This document shows positions 1 to 7,324 of a DNA stretch of 29,063 bases, piece after piece. The stretch spans positions 1-29,063 of the forward strand of contig DATKDQ010000096.1 in assembly GCA_035544635.1 (NCBI GenBank), written 5' to 3'. Source of the DNA: DATAFT01 sp035544635 (lineage in GTDB: Bacteria > Acidobacteriota > Thermoanaerobaculia > Multivoradales > Multivoraceae). A model generated the notes under the pieces. The model was given only the letters and a program-made list of their open reading frames with translations, made no database searches and had not been told where the DNA came from. Each line of letters begins with the position of its first letter. The stretch's first letter is position 1. Both the position numbers and the translations under genes were made by a program.

Positions 1-612
1 CTGGGCGAGCGGACGGAGAGCTTCGCCCTGTTTCTCTTCTGCGGTCTCTTACCGTTCATGGCGGTGAGCGAGGGCGTGACGCGCGCCGCCACCGCGGTCA
101 CCGACAACGCGCCGCTGGTCAAGAAGCTGCGATTTCCGGTCGTGCTGCTGGTGGTCACGGTGGTGGTGACGGCGCTGCTGCACGAGGGGATTGCGCTGGC
201 CGTGTTCCTGGTGGTGCTCGCCGCGCTCGGCGAGGGGAGTGTGTCGAGCCTGGGCTGGCTCGCGGTCGCGGTGCCGCTCCAGGTGGCGCTCACCGTGGGA
301 CTGGGTCTGCTGCTCGCGGCGCTCCACGTCTTCGTGCGCGACATCGCGCAGGTGCTCGGCCTGGCATTCAGCGCGTGGTTCTACTTCACGCCGATCGTCT
401 ACCCGCTGCAGCTCGTGCCCGAGCGCTTCCGGGGCTGGATCGAGCTCAACCCGCTGACCGCGCTGGTCGACCTCTACCGCAGCGCGCTCCTCGGCGGTCA
501 ACCCACCGCCTCCACCGGCCTCGCCGTCCTGGCGGTGGCGGCGACCGCCGTCTTCGCCCTCGGCGTCGTCACCTTCCGGCGCCTCGCCCCGGCCTTCGCC
601 GACGAGTTGTAG
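1..612 (+). CDS. ABC-2 type polysaccharide exporter permease (Wzm-like), 5' truncated
   Basis: This is the membrane subunit of an ABC exporter that moves a lipid-linked polysaccharide across the inner membrane. The frame is already open at base 1, so the gene begins upstream and about 203 C-terminal residues are visible. The visible part has the family pattern: a helix, then a segment with TDNAPLVKKLRFP (the cytoplasmic loop that usually reads N-x-x-L-I-K-K-x-x-F-P). Several hydrophobic segments follow, then the late YFTPIVYPLQLVPE stretch and a NPLTALVDLYRSALL motif typical of Wzm/TagG/KpsM-like permeases. An internal ATG at 58 lies within this conserved region and is not the true start. The matching ATPase gene starts 39 bp downstream, so the two form one exporter. 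O-antigen or another capsule-like glycan is the likely cargo, inferred from the glycosyltransferases that follow. Confidence 0.88.
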   Translation: MGERTESFALFLFCGLLPFMAVSEGVTRAATAVTDNAPLVKKLRFPVVLLVVTVVVTALLHEGIALAVFLVVLAALGEGSVSSLGWLAVAVPLQVALTVGLGLLLAALHVFVRDIAQVLGLAFSAWFYFTPIVYPLQLVPERFRGWIELNPLTALVDLYRSALLGGQPTASTGLAVLAVAATAVFALGVVTFRRLAPAFADEL

Positions 613-651
613 GGGAGGGGTCCCCGCGCACGGTGGGATAGGCTGCCGGCG

Positions 652-1878
652 ATGTCCGGCGGCACGGTCTCGGCGAGCCGACTGACGAAGACCTATCGGG
701 TGTTCGAGAGCCCGTGGCAGCGGCTGTGGGAGGCCCTGACCGGACGTCGGCTCCACCGTCCGTTCCACGCTCTCCACGACGTGAGCTTCGAGCTCGAGCC
801 CGGCGAGGCGTTCGGCGTTCTCGGCGAGAACGGCGCCGGCAAGAGCACGCTCCTGAAGCTCGTCGCAGGAGTGCTCGAGCCGACCTCGGGCGAGGTCAAG
901 GTCAGCGGGAAGGTGGCCTCCATCCTCGAGCTGGGGTCCGGCTTCCATCCCGAGTTCTCGGGACGGCAGAACCTGCTGCTGAACGCCGCCGCGCTCGGGC
1001 TGTCGCGCCGCGAGGCGCTCGACAAGCTGCCTCGGATCGTCGAGTTCAGCGAGCTCGGCCCCGCCATCGACCAACCGCTCAAGTCGTACTCGACGGGGAT
1101 GGCCATGCGGCTCGCGTTCTCGATCGCGACGCAGGTCGAGCCCGACGTGCTGATCGTCGACGAGGCGCTCTCGGTGGGAGACGGCTACTTCCAGAAGAAG
1201 AGCATGGATCGCATGAACGAGCTGGTGCGCGGAGGCACCGCGCTCCTCTTCTGCTCGCACGCGATGTACTACGTCTCGACCTTCTGCGAGCGCGCGCTCT
1301 GGCTCTGCCACGGCCGCGTCGAGCGGCTGGGTGCGGCCCGCGACGTGATCGCGGAGTACGAGCGCTACCTGCTCGAGAAGTCGGCGCCGCCGAGCGCCGC
1401 CGGCACCGTGACCGCCGAGGAGGCCGCCGTCTCCCCCGGTCCCGCCCGTCTCACCGCCGTGACCATCTGCCCGCAGCGTGCGGATCGCGACGCCTGCCGC
1501 CCCGGAGAGCCCTGGGCGCTGCTCGTCGAGTGGGAATGCGACGACCCGCGGCTCGCCTTCCATCTCGGCGTGGGCGTCAACCGGGTCGAGGGGATCGAGG
1601 TCTTCTCCTGCGTGTCGATCGGGGCTCCAGGCTTTCCCGTGACCGGAGCGCGGCGCTACCGCGTGGTGCTCGAGGTGCCGCGGCTGCCTCTGGTGAAGGG
1701 CGACTTCGACGTCTACGTCCATCTCGCCGACGAGAACGGACTCCACGTCTACGACCGCGAGTGTCTGTCGCCGGGCTTCTCGGTGCGCGGAGAGGAGTAC
1801 AGCTTCGGACTGGTTCAGGTCGAGCACGCCTTCACCATCGAGAAGGTCTCGGCCGCCGACCGCCGGGCCGCCTCGTAG
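652..1878 (+). CDS. Polysaccharide ABC exporter ATP-binding protein with C-terminal glycan-recognition-like domain (Wzt-like)
   Basis: This ATPase subunit energises export of a polysaccharide together with the preceding permease. It is 408 aa long. The nucleotide-binding domain covers about residues 5-245, with Walker A GENGAGKST at 58-66, signature YSTGM at 146-150 and Walker B DVLIVDE at 165-171, followed by a switch His in LLFCSHAM. Roughly residues 260-395 are an extra domain rich in beta-type sequence, matching in position and size the Wzt C-terminal domain. In known Wzt proteins this domain recognises the modified non-reducing end of the O-antigen chain. Its presence suggests export depends on a terminal cap rather than on a Wzy polymerase. 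The ATG at 652 sits at the usual distance before the first strand of the ATPase fold. Function is confident; the cap specificity is unknown. Confidence 0.92.
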   Translation: MSGGTVSASRLTKTYRVFESPWQRLWEALTGRRLHRPFHALHDVSFELEPGEAFGVLGENGAGKSTLLKLVAGVLEPTSGEVKVSGKVASILELGSGFHPEFSGRQNLLLNAAALGLSRREALDKLPRIVEFSELGPAIDQPLKSYSTGMAMRLAFSIATQVEPDVLIVDEALSVGDGYFQKKSMDRMNELVRGGTALLFCSHAMYYVSTFCERALWLCHGRVERLGAARDVIAEYERYLLEKSAPPSAAGTVTAEEAAVSPGPARLTAVTICPQRADRDACRPGEPWALLVEWECDDPRLAFHLGVGVNRVEGIEVFSCVSIGAPGFPVTGARRYRVVLEVPRLPLVKGDFDVYVHLADENGLHVYDRECLSPGFSVRGEEYSFGLVQVEHAFTIEKVSAADRRAAS

Positions 1879-1906
1879 GAGGCGTCCCCGGGTTGGTCGT
1901 CTTCCG

Positions 1907-3115
1907 GTGAGCTGCCTCGAGGTCGAGCTGCATCGGGAGCCCGTGACGGAGACGCGCACACCAACCCCGGCGCGCGCGGGCCCGCCGGACGTATCGGTGG
2001 TGCTCGTGCACTACCACGCGCCCGCGCCGGTCGCCTCCGCCGTCGCCGCCCTCCGGCGCGACCTCGAGGGCAGCCGCCTTCGAGCCGAGTGGCTGGTGGT
2101 CGACAACGGCAGCACTGCCGAGGAGCGAGGCGAGCTCCTGGGGCTCGGCCTTCCGGTGGCCGGGGGAGGGGTGAACCGCGGCTTCGCGGCGGGCGTGAAC
2201 CTCGGGATCGAGCGCGCCTCGGCCGATGCGTTCCTCGTTCTCAACCCCGACGTCGTGGTGCTCCCGGGCTGCGTCCGCGCCCTCCTCGACGAGCTCGAGC
2301 GCGGCGCCGGAGCGGCCGCTCCGCGCCTGTACTGGGATCAAGACCGCCGCTTCCTGCTGCCGCCCGGCGAGGAGCGGAGCCGTGCCGGGGAGGTGCTCGC
2401 GCTCGCGGCCTGCCGCTGGCCGTGGTTCGCTGCGCGCGCGCGCGCGCGCTGGCGGCGCGAGGCTCGCCGGCACTGGGAGGCGACCGGTTCGCTCGTGAGC
2501 CTGCGCCTGAGCGGCGCCGTGCTCGCCCTGTCGCGCGCGGCATGGCGGCGAGTGGGGCCCCTCGACGAGGGCTACCGACTCTACTTCGAGGAGACCGACT
2601 GGCTGCTGCGACTCGCGGCGGCGGGGCTCGAGGCCCGCCAGGCGGCCGGAGCCGAGGCGCTACACGGGTTCGCGCACAGCACCAAGGACGAGCCGATGGC
2701 CTCCACCTGGTTCGAGGAGTCCGCGCGGCGCTTCCGTGCGGCGCACTACGGGAGCTGGTTCGCCTGGCTTCACGATCGCCTCGCCAGCGTGGTCGGCCGC
2801 TCGCTCGATCGCGCGCCGCGCCTCCCGGCCTGGCGCGAGGGCGTGCTCACGGAAGCGGTGATCGGCGCCGGGAAGGGGGCCCGTCCGGTGTGGCTCGAGC
2901 TCTCGCCCAATACCCATGGGTTCCCCGCGGCCGGCTCGCTGATTCAGGCCGACGAGCTCGCTCGATGGGTCCCGCCCTTCGGGCTGATGCGCGCGAGCGG
3001 GCTCGGCGGCATGAGCCTGTGCGTCGCCTGCGACGACGGACGCGAGCTCGGGCGCTGCTGGATCGAGGCGCCCGCCGCCGATCAGAACAGGTCGCCGTCG
3101 CCCATGGTGAGGTAG
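1907..3115 (+). CDS. GT2 family glycosyltransferase with unrecognised C-terminal extension
   Basis: This is a GT-A fold glycosyltransferase of family 2, probably adding a sugar to the surface polysaccharide. Near residue 29 it has DVSVVLVHYHAPAP, then VVDNGST (about 64-70), NRGFAAGVNLGI, a NPDVVV metal/nucleotide site, and YFEETDWLLRLAAAG. This is the layout of rhamnosyltransferase-like GT2 enzymes. After the catalytic part (to about residue 290) comes an unrecognised region of about 100 residues ending in GGMSLCVACDDGRELGRCWIEAP. The start is GTG at 1907; an in-frame GTG at 1943 would remove 12 residues and still keep the whole domain. The 3' end overlaps the convergent gene by 34 bp. An alternating CG run at 2432-2449 encodes the Ala/Arg stretch in the middle. 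Donor and acceptor cannot be told from sequence. Confidence 0.85.
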   Translation: MSCLEVELHREPVTETRTPTPARAGPPDVSVVLVHYHAPAPVASAVAALRRDLEGSRLRAEWLVVDNGSTAEERGELLGLGLPVAGGGVNRGFAAGVNLGIERASADAFLVLNPDVVVLPGCVRALLDELERGAGAAAPRLYWDQDRRFLLPPGEERSRAGEVLALAACRWPWFAARARARWRREARRHWEATGSLVSLRLSGAVLALSRAAWRRVGPLDEGYRLYFEETDWLLRLAAAGLEARQAAGAEALHGFAHSTKDEPMASTWFEESARRFRAAHYGSWFAWLHDRLASVVGRSLDRAPRLPAWREGVLTEAVIGAGKGARPVWLELSPNTHGFPAAGSLIQADELARWVPPFGLMRASGLGGMSLCVACDDGRELGRCWIEAPAADQNRSPSPMVR

Positions 3116-4578
3116 TAGCGCGTCCGAAGCTCGTCGAGCGGATCCTCGAGGAACGGCACGTAGACCATTCCGAGGTCCTGCGGCTCCGGCGCGACGTCGA
3201 AGCCCAGCGTCGCGAGCAGCTCGCTCCACCACGCCGGGTGGCGCGAGAACCAGCCCTCGATGCGCTCGGCCGCGGGCTCCAGAGGGTCGCCCGCGACGAT
3301 CGCATGCCGCAGCAGCGCCGAGGCGGCGCCGGGGTGGCCGCGGTCGATCAGCGCGTCGCCCCAGAGCAGGCGCTCGCCGTCCCGGCGGAACACGCCCCAG
3401 CCCACGAGCCGCGAGCCGGCGTCGACGCGCAGGAACCGGAGCCCGGGGTCGGGACAGCGCAGGTAGCGCCAGTCGAGGTAGGCGCGGCGCCGCTCGACCA
3501 GCAGGCAGTAATCCGGCGCCAGACGCTCGAACAGATCGTCGAAGGCCCCGTCCAGCGCGCCGACGGACGACACCCGGTAGGGCCGGAAGCGGCGCGGCGG
3601 GGCCAGGTGCAGGTGGTCCGGGCGGCAGGTTCGCAGCTCGAGGTCCCACACCTTGCGGGCGCCGACGAAGAGCTGCGAAAAGCGCTGGATGTTGCCGGTG
3701 TTGAAGCCGTAGTTGAACGCCACTCTGCCGTCGCAGCGGCGCGCGTAGAAGTGCCGGGCGGTGCGCGCGAGGAGGCTGGTCCGGCCGCGCCCGACGGCGC
3801 GGTGGCGGCGGTCGGTCATGGTATCGCCGACCTGGTGGCAGAGCAGGGTCTCGCCGCCGCCGCGGCGCGCGCGGCGAAAAGGCACCGGATACGCCGCGTA
3901 GTGGGCGGCCAGGTCGCCGTCGGGGGAGAACGCGCAGCTGATCGCAAGCGTGCCGAACGGGTTGTCGCAGTACTTCCAGCGCCAGTGCTCGATCCCGCGC
4001 CGCGGTGAGAAGGAGGCGCCGAAGAGGCGAAGGATGGCGTCCTCGTCGCCCGCCCGGTACGGAAGGACCGCGTGCTCGCCGACGCGCGCCACCACCAGGA
4101 CGGCGCGCGCCGGATGCGCGGGCGACGGGCCGCGCGCACCGGCCAGAAGCGGCGCGATCGCGACTCTGTCTTCGTGGAGGACGCAGTAGGCGGTCTCGTA
4201 CAGCGCGCCGACCGCGTCCGCGACGCCGGCGCTCGGTGCGCCCTCGTCGACGGGCAGGACGAGGAGGACCCTGCCGTGCTCGACCAGCGCCGGGCGCAGC
4301 TCGGCGAGAAGAGAGTGCCAACCGCGAGCCGGGCGTTCGGCGGCCAGCACCACGGCCTCCCATCCGCTCGGCTCGAGAGCTCCCGCGCCGAGCGCGCCGC
4401 CGGCGCCGAACGGGCGGTGCTCGACACCCGGACGCGCCATCGCCAGCCCCGGACCGCCCGCGCCGCCGTCGAGGAGGAGCACGCGGCCCTCGGCCGGCAG
4501 CCGCGCGGTGAGCCGAGCGACCAGGTCGGGCGACGCGGGCGCCGCGGAGTCGCCGCTGCCGGGGGCCGGGGTGCTCAC
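3082..4578 (-). CDS. GNAT-like acyltransferase with methyltransferase-like N-terminal domain
   Basis: The C-terminal two thirds (about residues 170-495 of 498) resembles GNAT-type acetyltransferases found in polysaccharide loci. It contains LPYRAGDEDAILRLFGASF followed by HWRWKYCDNPFG, then a second half with LDWRYLRCPDP and LVGWGVFRRDGERLLWGD. Before it lies a domain of about 150 residues beginning RVLLLDGGAGG, with ALVEHGRVLLVLPVDE further on. This looks like a degraded Rossmann or SAM-methyltransferase fold. I place the start at GTG 4578; the frame is open further upstream to 4797, but that extension is Arg/Pro-rich and would run into the divergent glycosyltransferase gene. The gene lies on the opposite strand inside the glycan cluster. 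An acyl modification of a sugar or of a sugar-lipid is a reasonable guess, but substrate and donor are unknown. Confidence 0.72.
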   Translation of the reverse strand: MSTPAPGSGDSAAPASPDLVARLTARLPAEGRVLLLDGGAGGPGLAMARPGVEHRPFGAGGALGAGALEPSGWEAVVLAAERPARGWHSLLAELRPALVEHGRVLLVLPVDEGAPSAGVADAVGALYETAYCVLHEDRVAIAPLLAGARGPSPAHPARAVLVVARVGEHAVLPYRAGDEDAILRLFGASFSPRRGIEHWRWKYCDNPFGTLAISCAFSPDGDLAAHYAAYPVPFRRARRGGGETLLCHQVGDTMTDRRHRAVGRGRTSLLARTARHFYARRCDGRVAFNYGFNTGNIQRFSQLFVGARKVWDLELRTCRPDHLHLAPPRRFRPYRVSSVGALDGAFDDLFERLAPDYCLLVERRRAYLDWRYLRCPDPGLRFLRVDAGSRLVGWGVFRRDGERLLWGDALIDRGHPGAASALLRHAIVAGDPLEPAAERIEGWFSRHPAWWSELLATLGFDVAPEPQDLGMVYVPFLEDPLDELRTRYYLTMGDGDLF

Positions 4579-4694
4579 CGCGAGCGATGTTACCTGCGCC
4601 CGCCCCCGGCACGGTCTCCCCCGCCGCCGTTGCGATGGTCGCCCCCCAGCTGCCCGCTCACGACCGGGAGCGACATTGGAATAAGGTACCGGCC

Positions 4695-5420
4695 GTGCCG
4701 GAGCTCTCGGTGGTGGTGCCCGCCTACAACGAGGAAGCCCGCCTGGCCGTGACGCTGCCCGCGATTCTCGACTACCTCGAGGCGACGCGGCGCTCATTCG
4801 AGGTGCTGGTGGTCGACGATGGCAGCTCCGACGCGACCGCGCGCGTGGCGCAGTCGTTCGCCGGCCGCGGCGTCAAGGCGATCCGGATGCCGCGCAACCG
4901 CGGCAAGGGTGCCGCGCTCAGGACCGGCGTCCTGGCGTCGCGGGGTGACCGCGTGCTGCTCACCGACGCCGATCTCTCGACGCCGATCTCCGAGCTCGAG
5001 CGGCTGGAGCGGCACCTCGGCGGCGTGGAGATGGTCTTCGGCAGCCGTGCGGTCGAAGGGGCCCGGATCGATCACCCGCAGCCCGTGCTCCGGCAGTGGA
5101 TGGGAAAGACCTTCAACCTCATGATCCGGCTGCTCGTCGCCGGCGGCATCCGCGACACCCAGTGCGGCTTCAAGCTGCTCGACGGCCCCGCCGCGCGCGC
5201 GGTGTTTGCCGATCTCCGGCTCGACGGCTTCGCCTACGACGTCGAGCTGCTCTGGCTGGCGCGCCGCCGTGGTCTGCGCGTGGCCGAGGTGGGGGTGACC
5301 TGGAGCCACAGCCCCGACTCGCGAGTGCATCTCATCACCGACAGCATCCGCATGGCTCTGGACGTCCTGCGCATCCGGCTGCTGCACTGGTCTCGCGGCG
5401 CCCGCGCCACCAAGCGATGA
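4695..5420 (+). CDS. GT2 glycosyltransferase, dolichyl-phosphate-sugar-synthase-like
   Basis: This 241-aa enzyme probably transfers a sugar from a nucleotide donor to polyprenyl phosphate on the cytoplasmic face. The sequence starts directly with ELSVVVPAYNEEARL, then has VLVVDDGSSDATARVA, RMPRNRGKGAALRTG, the DADLSTP metal site and GSRAVEGARI, followed by DTQCGFKLLDGPAAR and FAYDVELLWLARRRG. This series is characteristic of the DPM1/Alg5-like GT2 group. I chose GTG 4695, with AAGG about ten bases upstream, because it starts the domain cleanly. ATGs at 4587 and 4635 are in frame but would add low-complexity residues. The only clear hydrophobic stretch is short, so it is probably peripheral to the membrane. 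Its stop overlaps the next start by ATGA. Such lipid-linked sugars often feed decoration of exported glycans. Confidence 0.87.
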   Translation: MPELSVVVPAYNEEARLAVTLPAILDYLEATRRSFEVLVVDDGSSDATARVAQSFAGRGVKAIRMPRNRGKGAALRTGVLASRGDRVLLTDADLSTPISELERLERHLGGVEMVFGSRAVEGARIDHPQPVLRQWMGKTFNLMIRLLVAGGIRDTQCGFKLLDGPAARAVFADLRLDGFAYDVELLWLARRRGLRVAEVGVTWSHSPDSRVHLITDSIRMALDVLRIRLLHWSRGARATKR

Positions 5421-7324
5421 GCACCATGCCGCAGCCTCCGGGCGAGTGCACGGACGTGGCGTCGCTGGTGACCGTCGTGCTCGCTCCCCACTACGACGAC
5501 GAGGTGCTGGGCTGCGGTGGGCTGCTGGCCCAGCTGGGGCGTTCCGGGACGAAGATCCACGTGGTGTTCCTGTCCGAGGGCTCGGGAGGGATCGAGGAGG
5601 TCGGCGATCGCCGCGCCTACGCGGCGCGGCGCCGGGCGGAATCGGAGGAGGCCGCCCGCGCTCTCGGCGTCGCGTCGAGCGAGCACCTCGGCCTGCGCGA
5701 CGGATCGCTCGCCTCGAGCCGGGCCGCGCTGCGTGCCGGCATCGAGCGCGCGCTCCTCGAGCGGCGGCCCGACCTGGTGCTGGTACCGTCGCCGCTCGAG
5801 ACGACGAACGACCACCGCGTCACCTTCGCCGCGCTTCACGACGTGCTGGCGGCGCTCGGCGCCGGCGCGCCGGGTGGCGGTGCTCTCGCCGAGGCGAGGG
5901 TGCTGGTGTACGAGGTGAACCACCCGGCGCATCCCGACCTCCTGGTCGACGTCACGCGTTCGCGCCAGGCGATCGAGGCCGCGATGTCGTGCTATCGCAG
6001 TCAGCTCGAGCGCCACGATTACCTCGGCGCCGCGCTCGGCCTGCGGCGCTACCGGTGTCTCACGCTCGCTCCCGGAGTGGAGCTGGCCGAGGCGTTTCGC
6101 CGGCTGCGAATCGACGACTTCCGCACCCGCACCCTGGCGCAGCTGATCGCGAAGCTCGGCGGCGTGCCGGCGCTCGACCAGGTCCGCGAGGGGCCGCTGG
6201 TGTCGGTCGTGGTGCGCACCAAGGACCGCGCGGTGCTGCTCGAGCAGGCGCTCGAGAGCCTGGCGGCGAGCAGCTATCGATCGATCGAGGTGGTGCTGGT
6301 CAACGACGGCGGGCAGGCTCCGTCGACACCCGCGGCGTTCCCCTTCGCGCTGCGCCGGGTGGACCTCGAAGGCAGCCGGGGACGCGCAGCGGCGGCCAAC
6401 GCTGGCGTGGCGGCCGCGCGCGGGCAGTACGTGCTCTTTCTCGACGACGACGACGTGGTCGCTCCCGAGCACGTCGAGACCCTGGTCGGTCTCGCCCTGG
6501 GATCGGGCGCGCGCGCGGTGTACACCGATGCTGCGGTGGGCGTCTACGAGCCGGACCCGCGCGGGGGGTGGACCGTCCGCTCGCGCAGCGTGCCCTACAG
6601 CCGCGACTTCGACCCCGACCTCCTGCTGGTCGACAACTACATCCCGTTCCACACCCTGCTGGTCGAGCGGAGCCTCCATGCCGAGGCGGGACCCTTCGAC
6701 GAGAGCTTGGAGTTCTTCGAGGACTGGGACCTCTTGATCCGGCTCTCGCGCCTGGCGCGGTTCCAACACCTGGCGCGCGTCACCTGCGAGTACCGGCACT
6801 TCCGCGGCGCGGCGCACGCGCTCGGCGAGACCAGCGACGGCCGCGCCGACTTCCTGTCGACCAAGGCGCGGGTTCTCGAGAAGCACCGCTCGCTGCGGTC
6901 GAGCGAAGCGCTCTCGCGCGCCATCGTCACGCTCCGCCGCGAGGCGGTGGAGGCGCGCATCGAGGCCGGCGACCTGAGCGCGCGCCTCGCCGAGATGGAG
7001 CGCAGCTATCACCTCAAGAACGGCGAGCTCGCGTCGGCGCGCGAGGAGAGCGAGCGCCGGGCGCGCGCGCTCGAAGAGCACGAGCACGAGTTCCGCCGCC
7101 GGTTCGAGCAGGAGGCGGAGCTGCGCCGCGGCATCGACGACCAGCTTGCTCACCTCGGGCGCACCTACGCCGAGATCGAGCGGCTGAACCAGGTGATCGC
7201 GGCGATCGTGACCGAGCGCGACCGTACGATCGAGGCGATGAAGGCCACCCGCGCCTGGCGCCTGCGCGAATGGTGGCAGCGGTTGGCCCGTCGGGGTGCG
7301 GCGGGGGGGGAAGACCGCCCATGA
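5417..7324 (+). CDS. PIG-L (LmbE-like) deacetylase / GT2 glycosyltransferase / coiled-coil fusion protein
   Basis: This 635-aa protein joins three parts. Residues 15-235 are a PIG-L/LmbE zinc-dependent N-deacetylase: APHYDDEVLGCGG carries the H-x-D-D-E metal motif (H25, D27, D28, E29), and TNDHRVTF with NHPAHPD supply further expected histidines. Residues 260-480 are a GT2 domain with VSVVVRTKDRAVLLEQAL, VVLVNDGG, FLDDDDVV (342-348) and FFEDWDLLIRLSR. Residues 500-610 are charged, heptad-like and probably coiled coil, ending with TRAWRLREWWQRL, a tail common in polysaccharide glycosyltransferases. A single chain could remove an N-acetyl group and add a sugar to the same glycan; this is inference. 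The start ATG 5417 overlaps the previous stop (ATGA), and its own stop overlaps the next ATG at 7321. A run of eight G lies at 7303-7310. Confidence 0.88.
   Translation: MSTMPQPPGECTDVASLVTVVLAPHYDDEVLGCGGLLAQLGRSGTKIHVVFLSEGSGGIEEVGDRRAYAARRRAESEEAARALGVASSEHLGLRDGSLASSRAALRAGIERALLERRPDLVLVPSPLETTNDHRVTFAALHDVLAALGAGAPGGGALAEARVLVYEVNHPAHPDLLVDVTRSRQAIEAAMSCYRSQLERHDYLGAALGLRRYRCLTLAPGVELAEAFRRLRIDDFRTRTLAQLIAKLGGVPALDQVREGPLVSVVVRTKDRAVLLEQALESLAASSYRSIEVVLVNDGGQAPSTPAAFPFALRRVDLEGSRGRAAAANAGVAAARGQYVLFLDDDDVVAPEHVETLVGLALGSGARAVYTDAAVGVYEPDPRGGWTVRSRSVPYSRDFDPDLLLVDNYIPFHTLLVERSLHAEAGPFDESLEFFEDWDLLIRLSRLARFQHLARVTCEYRHFRGAAHALGETSDGRADFLSTKARVLEKHRSLRSSEALSRAIVTLRREAVEARIEAGDLSARLAEMERSYHLKNGELASAREESERRARALEEHEHEFRRRFEQEAELRRGIDDQLAHLGRTYAEIERLNQVIAAIVTERDRTIEAMKATRAWRLREWWQRLARRGAAGGEDRP

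Noticed and set aside
49..1959. 636-codon minus-strand frame opposite the exporter genes
   Set aside because: It mirrors well-supported Wzm and Wzt genes and has the charged low-complexity composition of a GC-rich shadow frame.
2432..2449. Alternating CG run as a regulatory or recombination element
   Set aside because: It lies inside the coding frame and simply encodes Ala/Arg in a GC-rich gene; no other support.
4579..4797. Upstream extension of the GNAT-like gene
   Set aside because: The extension is Arg/Pro-rich, would overlap the conserved start of the divergent glycosyltransferase and has no ribosome site; GTG 4578 is more sensible.
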